Source: Omphiscola glabra (lineage: Eukaryota > Mollusca > Gastropoda > Lymnaeidae). From it: a DNA stretch of 64,000 nucleotides. Where the stretch lies: assembly GCA_964017045.1 (NCBI GenBank), contig OZ024804.1, forward strand, positions 28,977,445-29,041,444, in the 5' to 3' direction. Position numbers and translations under genes: made by a program. The notes under the pieces are model-generated. The model made no database searches. It saw only the letters and a program-made list of their open reading frames with translations, and was not told the DNA's origin. Positions 53,946 through 64,000 of the stretch are shown here, in pieces. Positions within the stretch are counted from its first letter, which is position 1. Each line of letters opens with the position of its first letter.

Positions 53946-56900
53946 GTAAATAAATTTAAGGATATACTTACTAAATTTGCAATAAATTTATCTGCATTTT
54001 AAATTAACCAAAACCATGGAGAGTTAAATAAACTTAGACTTGCGTTTCCGGATAACTAATTTGGTTTGACTTTTTCTGCTCTTCTTTAGCCCTGCTTCTT
54101 CTAAAATAATCAGTAGTTTTTAGTGCTAATATAGACATTACTAAGTTTCAGGCCAAGTCATCGTTTTAGTTTATGAACAGTACAGTTGAAAATTATCTAA
54201 TATTTCAACCACTATCCCATGGGACTCAAAAGAAGTTGAGGTAGCAATAAAATAAAATAATATCTGGCAGATAAGAAAGTATAAGACTATAAAGATCTGC
54301 CTTTTACTTTTTTATTTATTTTTTCTAGTATTTAAAATTTATTTAGTCTTACTTAGTGAAGCCAGTGTTCCACAACCTTTTGGTTTTCTCACAAGGGATC
54401 CCCTAATGATAATTAGTAAACAAAAGACTACTGGGAAATTTTCCCAACCCAGAACACAGTTTCAGCATATAATTTTCTTGATTTAAAAAAAAATTCAGCA
54501 GATGCCAGATTGTCACAAATTGTCGCTATAACTACAAATCTCTACTATAAGTATTAAGTCCTAAATCTGTAAATGTAAAATCTAGTTAACTTCGTTTACA
54601 TATTTTGACATAAATTTTAAGTATTGTCTGATTGCTGTGTAAAAGATACACCATTTTAAAGGGCTAGCTAGCACTATATAATTATAATGTAAGCTTTACA
54701 AAATATCAATTTTATCTTTCTATATTTTTATAGTACAGAAGTGGAGTTGTGAATTTTTTAAAGCCTCTAAATGATCTTTTAGAAGCAAAGTAGCCCTTGT
54801 CAGTATATATTTGAAAAAAGTGGGTTTTGTTTTAATAGGGTAAATTCTTGGAAAGGAAAACATATTGAAACAGAATTTTCCAGTATTTAAAGTATAATGT
54901 AATTGGCGACATATTCATATGTAATGTCATGAAAATCACTACTTCTCTTAGTCTATTGTTTCAGCCAATCCCCACGTAAATGCCTTTACAACCACATTTG
55001 AGGTTCCCTCCCACGTCCACGTGCTAGAAACCTGTGGTCTAGTAACTTGATTATCCCAAGATGTTCATGTGTCCAACTACCTTTATTTTATGTAGTGTTT
55101 TTTGTTTTATTCCCAAAATCAACTTAGTTAAACATAAATGTATTAACATACCTGATTGTTTTTTTATTTTATTCGATTCCAATTGTCACAAATTATTTAA
55201 AAACTTTGCTTTTGTGGAATTTGAAACTAGAATTTTCTATCTGTAAAAATGCAAAACTCTTAAGTGTTGAGAGTTTTTCTACAGGCGGTTATATCCAGAT
55301 GTTGCTTAAAAAGCATACTATTAGCTAATTATCCATTACTAGGGATAATCAGTGGAAAATGAAGCGACTAGTAGCAAGTGACCAACCTCACAATTAACCT
55401 TAACATTGTTGTTTTTATTCATTAATAATAAAAAAAATAATAATAATTAAACAACTATCAACTATAAAACTCAACTCTTTTATAGTTTAATTCAGTTTAT
55501 AATATATTTAAAATATAATAAATGTTTATAGGATATTTAACCAGCAACTACAGATTTACTAATTCTGACATTAACGTGTTAAGCTATCCTATCTATTTGA
55601 ATTCCATAAATGAAAAAAGTCACACAAAAATTATTACATTGAGGAATACTTTTTTTTAATGTGTAGCATGATAAACACATGCTTGACTACATCAAGAAAT
55701 TACATGAAATCTTGGGTACCCTCAGTTTGGGCAGGAATTGGCTTAGGTTTTGTTGGTTGTCTTAGTTTTCATTTTATTGGTGATGTAGTATATTAATTTG
55801 TAAATAACCAGCAATCAACACCTAGTTGAAGTGTTACACAGTACAGGTGTGAAAAGGGTGAGATCAAAGCCCTAAGTGAAAAGCACATATTTTACTGTTA
55901 GTTGCTTCAGACACTTGTGAGGTGACCCACTAAATTTAAAATGCTGATGTGCTGTGCGATTTGACTTCAAAAATCTTTGACAGCTCGTTATTTAGCCTAT
56001 CATTACTCATCTTGTCTCAACAAATTTATATCATCTTAGCATGTTTTTTCATCATCTTAGAGCATCGTCTCGTTTGCACCCTGTTTGCGGAGCTCTGGTT
56101 TAGGGTGCAGGCCTAGAATTTTTAGGACAAATTTAATACGCCTGAACAAAAGTTATACGCCTTTATATAGGCTATTAAAAGACAATATATCATTGTATGA
56201 TAAATAATTTACTTTATAGCCCTAGGTTTAGCTTACTACTGAGCATAATAGAAGTGACTGGGTGGTTGAGTATGAAGTGAGGTGCACAGTTTGTAAAAAC
56301 ACCACAACTGAGACTGTATGAGGGAAAGGGGCAAGCACATTTCATCGGCAGGTTTTATGGCATACCTGAGGGATACAATAAAGTTGCTTCACAATATTTC
56401 ACACTATGCTTTATTAGCAGTAAATATGTTTTTATTTGCATGCAGGTAAAACATGGTTAAATTCTCTGCATAAATTAAATTATTTATGATTGAAAAATTT
56501 TCATGTGTTGATTGTTCTTACCAAATATTGAACTCAGGCTAATAATATGACAGCTGACAGAGTAGACTATGTACATAATTATTTTGCTGAATAAAAACAA
56601 AAGGATCAATTAAACAGTAAAAAGAAGTAATTTTAATATGTAATAAAGAAATAGCACTACTAGGAAAGATTACAATTGGGTCACAAAATTTGGAGCTGCA
56701 TTTCATAGTAATAAAGGACAAAATAACTTACATTTTAACAAGTTTATAGTTCAAACAATACTTAAATGAAAATTGATGTTTCATTTTTAAAATATGAAGT
56801 TTACTCTAAACAACTGTTATATTTGATAATTTTTTAAAATTAAGTTTTTCTCTACCGAAGCTGCAAGGGTGCCACTTTTATAAATATTTTTCAGCTCCAG

Positions 56901-59900
56901 ATTCACAAGTTTTTTTTTCTCTCGCTCATCATTCGTCAGTTCAGTTTATTCAAATGCGGATTCTGGGTTTTAAGAAAAAATAAATTTGTAAGAACGCGCA
57001 AAAGCCTATTCAGCGAGAGTGAACTCGCTATAAATAGAACAGGTACTGCAACCTCTCACTTTTGTTTGCAAGCCTCTCGCTTTCGTTTGTAATCATTGCA
57101 CAAGAAATTATTTCTACAGTGTATGAATTTTATGAGCTTTGTTAAGTTTCAGGGTTTAAAAAATTTGTAAATGAATTTTCAGGTTTCAAGAAATTTTTAG
57201 AAAGGGATTTCAGGGTTCACAGCTTTCAGTGAGTGGCACCCCTGGAAAGCTGCTAGGCTACATTTTTTGGCTGAATTTGGCTCAAACCTATGTGAGAAAG
57301 AAGCATTCAGCTCTACCCATCATGTATTACTCTTAGAGAGCTCTTTAAGTATTAATTATTATTTATACTTTTAAGTTTAGGCCCATGCCATTTAAAAATA
57401 CTGTGAAATCTCACTATGTGTTAGTTGGGGGCCTATAATATTGGATCATTTTAAAAGCAGTGCTGTGATGGTATTTTCAGCCAGCAGGAAGTGTTGGGAT
57501 TTTCGAAATGTAGGAAAATAGTTTGTTTTAAAAGAAAAAACTAATTTTCAAGCTCTTGTGGTTAGTGAGCTGTGTGGTGTTGAAGTTGTACTAGTGTGGG
57601 GAGTTATACCACCACAGCATTATATCCAAATTTGCATTATTTCAGGCTGTAGTGTAATAGGTTTCACTTTACTAGCATCCGTATAGAGGAGTGTTAGACA
57701 TTATATTACTTATGACATTTTAATATTCGACAATTTGTGACTTGGCACATATACGGTATTTAAAAAAATCCTGCTTCACCATTTATTGGATATTAAAAAT
57801 GCATTGCATAACAGTTTGCCGTATCAAATTAGTTTTTAGCGATCATGTTGAAGCGATATGAAATATAGCTGACAGAGTAAGGGAAAACCTGAAAGGCAAC
57901 AAAACATTTTTGTGTGATCATTCTGTTTTTCTCCTACTCTGTGAGTTATATTTCAGAGTATTCAGCTTGCTCATTTATTAACAGTGATCCTTACAAGGCT
58001 TACCTAATAAATTAATTTAAAAATAAATTATTGATCAGACTGAATTTAAATATAGTATTCAATGAAAAATTCTGAAAGAATTGTATTACTAATTTAGCAT
58101 TTAGATATCAATCAGTGATGGTGGAATGAGTGGAGCCCCATACTATATTTTATTAAAAAAAGATAAAACTAACAGATATATTTTATGCCTTTATGTTTTA
58201 GTGTACACCACAGCTATAGTTGGTCTGATGAGACCGGTGCTGGAGCGGGGAAACGTTCCAAGATGTTCCACTCTACTCCCACTTCGTCTACAACAACAAA
58301 TTCTCTCAGTACATGGGACATTGATGGAGGCCTTGCTGCAGACTTTGATGGATCTCTGTCTGGTCTTGGTACAGAACTTGGCACGGCCAGCTACAATATG
58401 AGGTGAGTTTAGCAAAGAACTAGACAATTTAAAAAGCCCTCTATGTGTATATCTTGATTCCGTGAAAGTTAACCAAAAGCTTTATTATTAGCCTACTTAA
58501 GAGCATGAATGAGATTATTATTATCTTGTAATTATAAACTTCCTTAAATATTTTAAGGTACTGTATGGTAAGGTTTTATTTTAAGAAGTAATATTGTTTA
58601 GTTTTTTTAATATGTAAATTTTAACAGGTTTAATGTCTTTCAAATTATAAAAATATTGCATTCTTGTTCAATTATAGTGAGGCGTTGCTGGCCTTACCTG
58701 TATTCAAGCAAGAAAATTTAGAAAATGGGTAAGATGTAGGAACTTGTTTTGTGTTAGAGATTGGTGTCATTTTGAATCTGTAGTTTAAACTTATATCTGC
58801 AATATATCTGTAAATGGTTATAATAAGTTAAGCTTTTTATTGTGTTAAAGTTAGATGAATTTTTAAATGTTATAGTATATACTCGTTGAGCCAAATTTTA
58901 AAAAAATGTACTTTCAGGGTAATAAATGTGTGTTTTCAAGACTAATACAATAACAATTTTTAAAAGTTTAATTTCTTTAGCACTATAATGTTGCTACTGG
59001 CATATTATTTAATTGGGTCAGCTTGGGAGCACGTTGCACACTTTTCAGGTTTTTCAATCCACAACTAAAGGGGTCGGGAATAAATGAGTACTTACTGTAA
59101 ATAAGTTTCATGCTTTTCATACTGTTTGTTTGGCAGATTCCAGTATATACTTGGAGCAGCCACTTCACCAGCTGTCAAGTTAAATGAAGAAACTCTCACC
59201 TATCTAAACCAAGGTTTGCTGTTGATTTGTTTAAATGAACTTTATTAGTTAATGATTCCTTTTAAATATTACGCACCAGTCACACCTGCAATATTTTTTT
59301 TAAAAAGAATCTCATTTAGCGCAGTTATCAGAATTTTATTTTATGAAAGCAGCAGCATCATATGTCCTTCATCTTCCGCTTGGCAAACAAGAAAAACGTA
59401 TTTGTTGGGTTTACTGGGTGGGGCTGAATATTTGATAGAAAACGTTTTCATCAGCATCGAGTCTATGTGCCTAGTTTCAGCTCAATATGTTGACCGGAAG
59501 TGGGTCAATTAGCCATCCAAAGATTTTGACACCCAGCCAGAAACACACTAACAAAAGTGAAGTTAATATAAAGGAATTAAAAATGAAGTAATAAGTTCAC
59601 CTGACCCCCAAAGAAAACCAAAAGTTGTCAGATAAGATTAATTTAAAGTCACTATATTTAAGTTAAAAGTTAAACTTGCTGCTAATTTAAAATTGTTGTT
59701 CTTTGTATTTGTATTTAAGGTCAGTCATATGAAATCAAACTCAAGAAGCTTGGAGATTTATCAGAGCTACAAGGAAAATATTTAAGGGTAAATGATTTTT
59801 TTTTTTTTGTAACTACAGAAAGCCCCTCAGAGTTAATCTTTGGGTAAAGTATCTGAAGATTTCTGAACTTGGTTTCAAGAAATTTATTTTTGAAAACATA

Positions 59901-62900
59901 ATGAAGGAAATTTCTCCAATACTGTGACTGTACATTTAATCACAAATAATCTCATGCTACATGATTTGATGAGTGTATCATTTGAGGGTGACCTATCTCT
60001 TCTCTTCTTTTATTCTCGACAGAGCATTGTTAAAGTGTTATTTCATGATCGCAGACTACAGTTTATGGAGAAGGAGCAGATTGACTCTTGGAAGCAGATG
60101 AGGCCTGGGGAGAGAATCCTGGATATTGGTTTGTTGCATAATCATGTGACAACATGTCAAGTGGCAGAGGGTTTAATTCCTTCTTTTTTAATTGGGGATG
60201 GATTGTGAGTTTTTGTCACGTATAAACAGGGGGCTCATTTCAAACCCCCCACCCCAAAACCCAAGACTTTTGTGGAAAAGGAGGGTAGCGGGTGGCATTT
60301 GTTAATTATTGAGGGCAGAATTTCCTTCTATTCATAAAATTCTTGCCAAGATAGTTGCAATTTTTCCAACTCAGGTTTTATTTGTGTATATATAGTAAAG
60401 ATTTTGTTATGTTGGGTTAAACCTATGCAGTAATTATACTCTTTGTAACCGGATATGAAATCAAGAAGCATTGCAAATAAGGGCTATGTTGTGTGGAGTA
60501 CAGTCAAATAAACTGACACCTATAGAAATGTGTGGTCCTTAAATGAATGAAAGCTCACATATTTTTACCTACCCTAAATGAGCAGAATACATATTTTTTT
60601 CATGGTCTGGTTTGTCTGTAAATGTTTAAGTGTTGCCTTGATAATATAGCGACTAACTGTCCTCTGTAGCATTTTTCTACAAAATTATTATGAGCTTAAC
60701 ATGCTAATAAGAAATCAAATTAATATATTTTAATTTTTAAAAAAAGCTCTTGTGAACTTACTAAAGCCCTTACATTGATATTAATAAAAATGACTGTTTT
60801 ATCTTTAAGTAAGGGAAACATGTATTTAACAATTCATTCTTTACATTTGAGAGTACTAGCAGTATATCATAGAGCAGAGATTCGCAAAGGGTGGGCATTA
60901 ATTATGTTATCTGCTGTGACAATTAATTTGAATACACTTCTTATATGTCGGCTCAAGTTCAGGAACTAAGAAATAAATAAAAATTTGTGAATATTAATCA
61001 GAAAAAATAGCCATTTTTATTTTTAAACCTAAACTAATTTTTTCCCCAAAAAGTTTATTATATTCACACAATAATATTCTTACAATGTAGTATCTATCAT
61101 TTAAAATGGTGAAAGGGAGAATACTCACAAATAAACCCAATATTCAAGAACTTGCTGACATGGAACAAACAAACCCATGTACCACATTTAGAGCAAAGTT
61201 ATCAATAACAAAAATTCTTCTTTGAAATAAAAGCTCTTCATTTTATAGAAAATATGAAAACATATAGCTCGAAAAAAATGTATTACCATTCTTTAAGTTA
61301 AAAAACATTACTACATAGCTATATCATTTAGTTTAGGTTTTAGGTTCTTTGGATATACTTAGCACCATCTAGAAACATTGTAACAAGTATGCCTGAATTT
61401 TGAGAAATACTGATGAAATAATATAGTATTTGTAAATATTTCATGTTTATTTTTCACTTATTACTAGTCAACACAAACATTTTCATTTAAAAATTCCTGT
61501 ATCCAGATATCCCACTGTCATATGGTTTGGTCAATGTAAATTTGGATGCTGTACGACTGAATCAGCTGGAGTTTATCTGGGACCCAACCAAAGAAACTGG
61601 CCTTTATGTGAGAGTGCACTGCATATCAACAGAATTTACAGCAAAAAAACACGGGGGAGAGAAAGGTGTCCCTTTCAGAATTCAGGTACATCTTGCATCT
61701 GAGGGGGTTGCGACAGATTAAAGAATAAACGCAACTGCAATTATTTTACCTTTGCAGCATAATCATAAAAAAAATATGAAAACTTAATGTTTTTAGCAAA
61801 GCACTACAGAAATCAACATTTAAAAATCTATTTGCAACATGGAACTTAACACTGTAAAATAAATTCATCATTTAGGACAAATGTAATCATTTTAATTCGT
61901 GATAATCATTTTCAATCTCTGCAACAGGATAAAGTAGGACTGATTACTAGTCTATTTTTAGTACCAAGTGCATTGAAAAGTAAATGTTACTTATAAATTG
62001 TCTCTTTAGATTGTCAAGTGCTTCTAGTAAATTGACATACTATTTATTTGGTCATCATCCAGGTTGAAACTTATACTAACACAGATGAAGCCAAACTACT
62101 TCATGCAGCATCATGTCAAATTAAAGTTTTTAAGGTAATGTTATTATGTCAAGAGGATTGATCTAATAGGGCTGTAAATAGTGGGCATTTCAGAATAGCA
62201 TAAGACTGAAATGCTCTATATGTAAATAGTTTTCATTACAGTCATTGCTGAATTTTAATAAATATTACATACTTTAACATGAGCTTATTTTTTGGTTATC
62301 TTATTTTTCTAATCAGGGAATCTTACTTTTTAAACTAATTTCCCTTTTATTTTTCAAATTATTTGTTAACAGCCTAAAGGGGCAGACAGAAAGCACAAAA
62401 CAGATAGAGAAAAGATGGAGAAGAGATCAGATGTAGAGAAGGTAGAAGTTTATAATTCCACATGTTAAACCTTGTTTAACCATGTTATAAAATTTTTAAA
62501 AAGTTAATTAAAATAATTTCTGTATGTAAATTGCAGAGTTGAATTATTAAATTAAATAGCTTGTTGTTTCATTGATTTTTAAATAAATCCTTGTCCCTAA
62601 TACTTCTGTCATTAAATATAGTTATATTTAGTTGAGGCTTTTCTTCCCCCTAGGAGAAGTACCAGCCATCCTATGAATGTACAGTTTTAACAGAGGTAAA
62701 CAGTTATCATGATGGAAAATAAAATTTTTAAACTTGGTTTTGTTAGGATTTTTTTTTTTGAATACCCCATTAAAATAGAAATCATAGCTAGCTAATTCAG
62801 ATGTCAATGGTTGTGATAAATCTTTATTTTAAGTTACCACATCATTATGCTATGGAATATTATGAAATCCACATCTTTTATTTTATTTAAAAAAAAATAA

Positions 62901-63196
62901 ATTTCATAAAATTATTTAATTTACAAAAAATTGTTTAAAACAAGTATTATTTTTGCAGTTTCTCTCTTGATGCCTTTAGTAATTAATAATAATTGATTCT
63001 TGTAAACTACTTTACTATTTTGGTAAAGAAATTTCAGATTTTTATCCTTTTAAATTTTCATCAATATTGTTTTACGGCAAGGAATATACATCAAAGTTTT
63101 GAAAAAATTGTTACAGGTTCCTAAAGATCAGATATTGCAGGCAAATTCAGGCTACAGCAAGACCCAGTCATTGACAAGTAGTTTTGCTGAGCTCAA
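53926..63196 (+). CDS. TFCP2: TFCP2/UBP1-like (CP2/LSF, Grainyhead superfamily) transcription factor, N-terminal two thirds
   Basis: A sequence-specific DNA-binding transcription factor. Coding exons are 53926-53945, 58202-58402, 58678-58728, 59137-59213, 59720-59787, 60023-60128, 61507-61685, 62063-62134, 62373-62441, 62654-62695 and 63117-63196. All are GT-AG with consistent phases, giving about 321 residues in the window. Landmarks: an acidic N terminus with [22 protein letters not shown] (91% of the family has a similar block is not claimed; it simply matches vertebrate TFCP2), [47 protein letters not shown] and [19 protein letters not shown], then [14 protein letters not shown]. The CP2 DNA-binding domain runs from about residue 90 to 290. 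The SAM-like and oligomerisation regions are outside the window. Vertebrates have TFCP2, UBP1 and TFCP2L1; an invertebrate single orthologue is expected, so the symbol is a family label. Confidence 0.95.
53946..58201. other. TFCP2-like intron 1
   Basis: 4.3 kb, AT-rich. It has a possible hAT-like fragment (CAGTGTTCCACAACCTTTTGG at 54366) and one clear MITE at 56864-57244. No coding signal. Confidence 0.45.
56864..57244. mobile_element. hAT-type miniature element, 381 bp
   Basis: The ends are CAAGGGTGCCACT and the reverse complement CAGGGGTGCCACT. The flanks CGAAGCTG and GAAAGCTG match at 6 of 8 positions. Inside, CAGGGTT(T/C) blocks recur near the right end. It is in TFCP2 intron 1. Confidence 0.65.
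58202..58402 (+). CDS. TFCP2: TFCP2-like exon 2
   Basis: 201 nt, phase 2 in and out. It encodes a Ser/Thr-rich leader ([20 protein letters not shown]) and then the conserved [20 protein letters not shown]. The last block matches the start of vertebrate TFCP2/UBP1. The leader is longer than in vertebrates. The acceptor is TTTTAG and the donor GTGAGT. Confidence 0.92.
58678..58728 (+). CDS. TFCP2: TFCP2-like exon 3
   Basis: 51 nt. It encodes [18 protein letters not shown], including the LALPxFKQE block of the family. The KQE lies in a plausible sumoylation context (FKQE). The acceptor is TTATAG. Confidence 0.92.
59137..59213 (+). CDS. TFCP2: TFCP2-like exon 4, start of CP2 DNA-binding domain
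   Basis: 77 nt. It encodes [20 protein letters not shown] and TYLNQ, nearly the same as the vertebrate proteins. It leaves in phase 1 before the GTTTGC donor. Confidence 0.95.
59230..59600 (+). repeat. Retroelement 3' region, dispersed repeat
   Basis: Holds GTGCCTAGTTTCAGCTCAAT, GACCGGAAGTGGGTCAATTA and TTTTGACACCCAGCCAGAAA. The GCTCAAT...GGAAGTGGGTCA block is the reverse complement of the units at 41540-42010. It lies in TFCP2 intron 4. Confidence 0.5.
59720..59787 (+). CDS. TFCP2: TFCP2-like exon 5
   Basis: 68 nt. It encodes [20 protein letters not shown] and YLR, leaving in phase 0. The QSYEI...KLG stretch is conserved in the family. Confidence 0.94.
60023..60128 (+). CDS. TFCP2: TFCP2-like exon 6
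   Basis: 106 nt. It encodes [20 protein letters not shown] and [15 protein letters not shown]. The FHDRRLQ and RPGxRILDI blocks are hallmarks of the CP2 domain. The donor is a weaker G/GTTTGT. Confidence 0.95.
61507..61685 (+). CDS. TFCP2: TFCP2-like exon 7
   Basis: 179 nt. It encodes [36 protein letters not shown], then [20 protein letters not shown] and RIQ. The CISTEF...[11 protein letters not shown] block is the most conserved DNA-contacting region of the CP2/Grainyhead superfamily. The donor is GTACAT. Confidence 0.96.
62063..62134 (+). CDS. TFCP2: TFCP2-like exon 8
   Basis: 72 nt, phase 0 in and out. It encodes [20 protein letters not shown] and KVFK. It matches the [11 protein letters not shown] block of the family. 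Confidence 0.95.
62373..62441 (+). CDS. TFCP2: TFCP2-like exon 9, basic region
   Basis: 69 nt, phase 0 in and out. It encodes [20 protein letters not shown] and VEK. [18 protein letters not shown] is almost invariant in TFCP2/UBP1. The donor is GTAGAA. Confidence 0.95.
62654..62695 (+). CDS. TFCP2: TFCP2-like exon 10
   Basis: 42 nt. It encodes [14 protein letters not shown], matching [14 protein letters not shown] of the family. The acceptor is CCCCCTAG and the donor GTAAAC. Confidence 0.94.
63117..63196 (+). CDS. TFCP2: TFCP2-like exon 11
   Basis: 80 nt, leaving in phase 2. It encodes [20 protein letters not shown] and SSFAEL. This is the variable Ser-rich linker before the SAM-like domain. 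The frame stays open from exon 10 and the flanks are TTACAG and GTGAGT, so it is called from splice logic more than from similarity. Confidence 0.75.
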
Positions 63197-63493
63197 GTGA
63201 GTTAAATGAATTTTACCCCTGAATTTGGCAATGGCAGAAAGTTACATCATCTCAAAAATTAATGGCTTTACTTGGGCACTAATCTTAAATATGTTTTGGG
63301 TAGCATCTCTTTTTTATTTATCACCTTAAATGGGTTGTAGGCCAGATCAGCGACACATTTTCAATGAGGAAATAAGACTTTATTTATTTATGTTCCATCT
63401 GATCCATTTCTCCACACCATGTTGAGTTTGTACAAATGTTGTTTTCATTGGACTTGAACATCATATCTATTGTCATATTATATTTTGCTACAG

Positions 63494-63926
63494 CAGGGGT
63501 CTCCAAACTATTACCCATGTGCCAGCTTCGATTTGTCCGACCCACATCATCCCAGGGTAAAAGAAATATACTTGAAAAAGACTTTTTTTTATATAAATAT
63601 ATATTATATAAATAAGAATGTAACATTTTGAAATGGATAACATTTGGCTAGTAAGTAATGGAACTAATGTGATAGAAGCAGCCATAAAAATTTTATCTGG
63701 TAACACTTCAAAAATCTATGAACTGTCTTTTTATCATGTAAGACCTAATTACGCCACTTTCCATTGCTCATAATACGATTAGGGTCTCATTTTGAAAGCA
63801 TACATTTTTTTTCAAGCACAGTTCTTAATTATGCCTGACAAAATTGTTTTTGCGACGGCCTTGTTAGATTTTGCACTCATTAATCTAATGACCTATGCCT
63901 CACAGTTTGGAGACCCCACCCCCCAG
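63494..63926. mobile_element. Possible hAT-type element
   Basis: A 14-bp perfect inverted repeat: GGGGTCTCCAAACT at 63496-63509 and its reverse complement at 63904-63917. CAGGGGTCTCCAAACT is a typical hAT end. The right terminus and the target duplication are unclear. It lies after exon 11 of the TFCP2-like gene. Confidence 0.55.
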
Positions 63927-64000
63927 TGCTCCGGAACCAGCCCCACAGTGACTAAGTTCCCCCTCGACACACAACTCACATATAACTCAATTTATGAAAG

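Noticed and set aside
54366..55040. hAT-like element from CAGTGTTCCACAACCTTTTGG to CCTGTGGTC
   Set aside because: The ends match only loosely and no 8-bp duplication is present. Mentioned only in the intron entry.
58126..58427. Other frames over TFCP2 exon 2
   Set aside because: Only one frame gives the conserved [10 protein letters not shown] block and fits both neighbouring splice phases.

Overview
This is a 64 kb piece of an AT-rich animal genome. The genes are long and split into many short exons with GT-AG introns, and the introns are full of transposon remains and minisatellites. The proteins are clearly metazoan. The gene models, the LINE/hAT repertoire and a short SPIN-type hAT element (recognised from memory; reported in vertebrates, a triatomine bug and a pond snail) suggest a mollusc, perhaps a freshwater pulmonate snail. 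The species call is inference.

Three protein genes can be read exon by exon, with splice phases that agree throughout. (1) A TBC1D5-like Rab GTPase-activating protein lies on the minus strand, from the start codon at 21472 to an exon ending at 5547. Its 3' half is not found here and probably lies beyond position 1. (2) A complete SLC35B1 (endoplasmic reticulum nucleotide transporter) gene lies on the plus strand, 29642-39324, with seven coding exons, a dilysine C terminus and a poly(A) signal. (3) The N-terminal two thirds of a TFCP2/UBP1 (CP2/LSF) transcription factor lies on the plus strand, from 53926 to at least 63196. Its C-terminal SAM-like half lies beyond the right edge. TBC1D5 and SLC35B1 are divergent; SLC35B1 and TFCP2 are in tandem. 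Nothing suggests that they work in one pathway.

The most interesting feature is in TBC1D5. Two homologous 103-nt exons (11521-11623 and 8253-8355) have the same length and the same entry and exit phases. Each encodes the TBC segment between the arginine finger and the glutamine finger, and each supplies its own YxQ glutamine finger. Using both or neither shifts the frame into an early stop, so they look like a frame-enforced, mutually exclusive exon pair.

Between and inside the genes are: an 18-bp minisatellite of about 68 copies (1366-2585) with a higher-order 234-bp period; other arrays of 17, 24, 26, 30, 36, 55, 62 and 67/73 bp; a 262-bp foldback element; a 5'-truncated LINE with a perfect 12-bp target duplication; a near full-length but dead 3.1 kb LINE whose endonuclease region has expanded into a 55-bp tandem array; a second LINE type carrying an RNase H domain; hAT miniature elements with perfect 8-bp duplications; and a decayed hAT transposon (49896-52998) that holds two nested elements.
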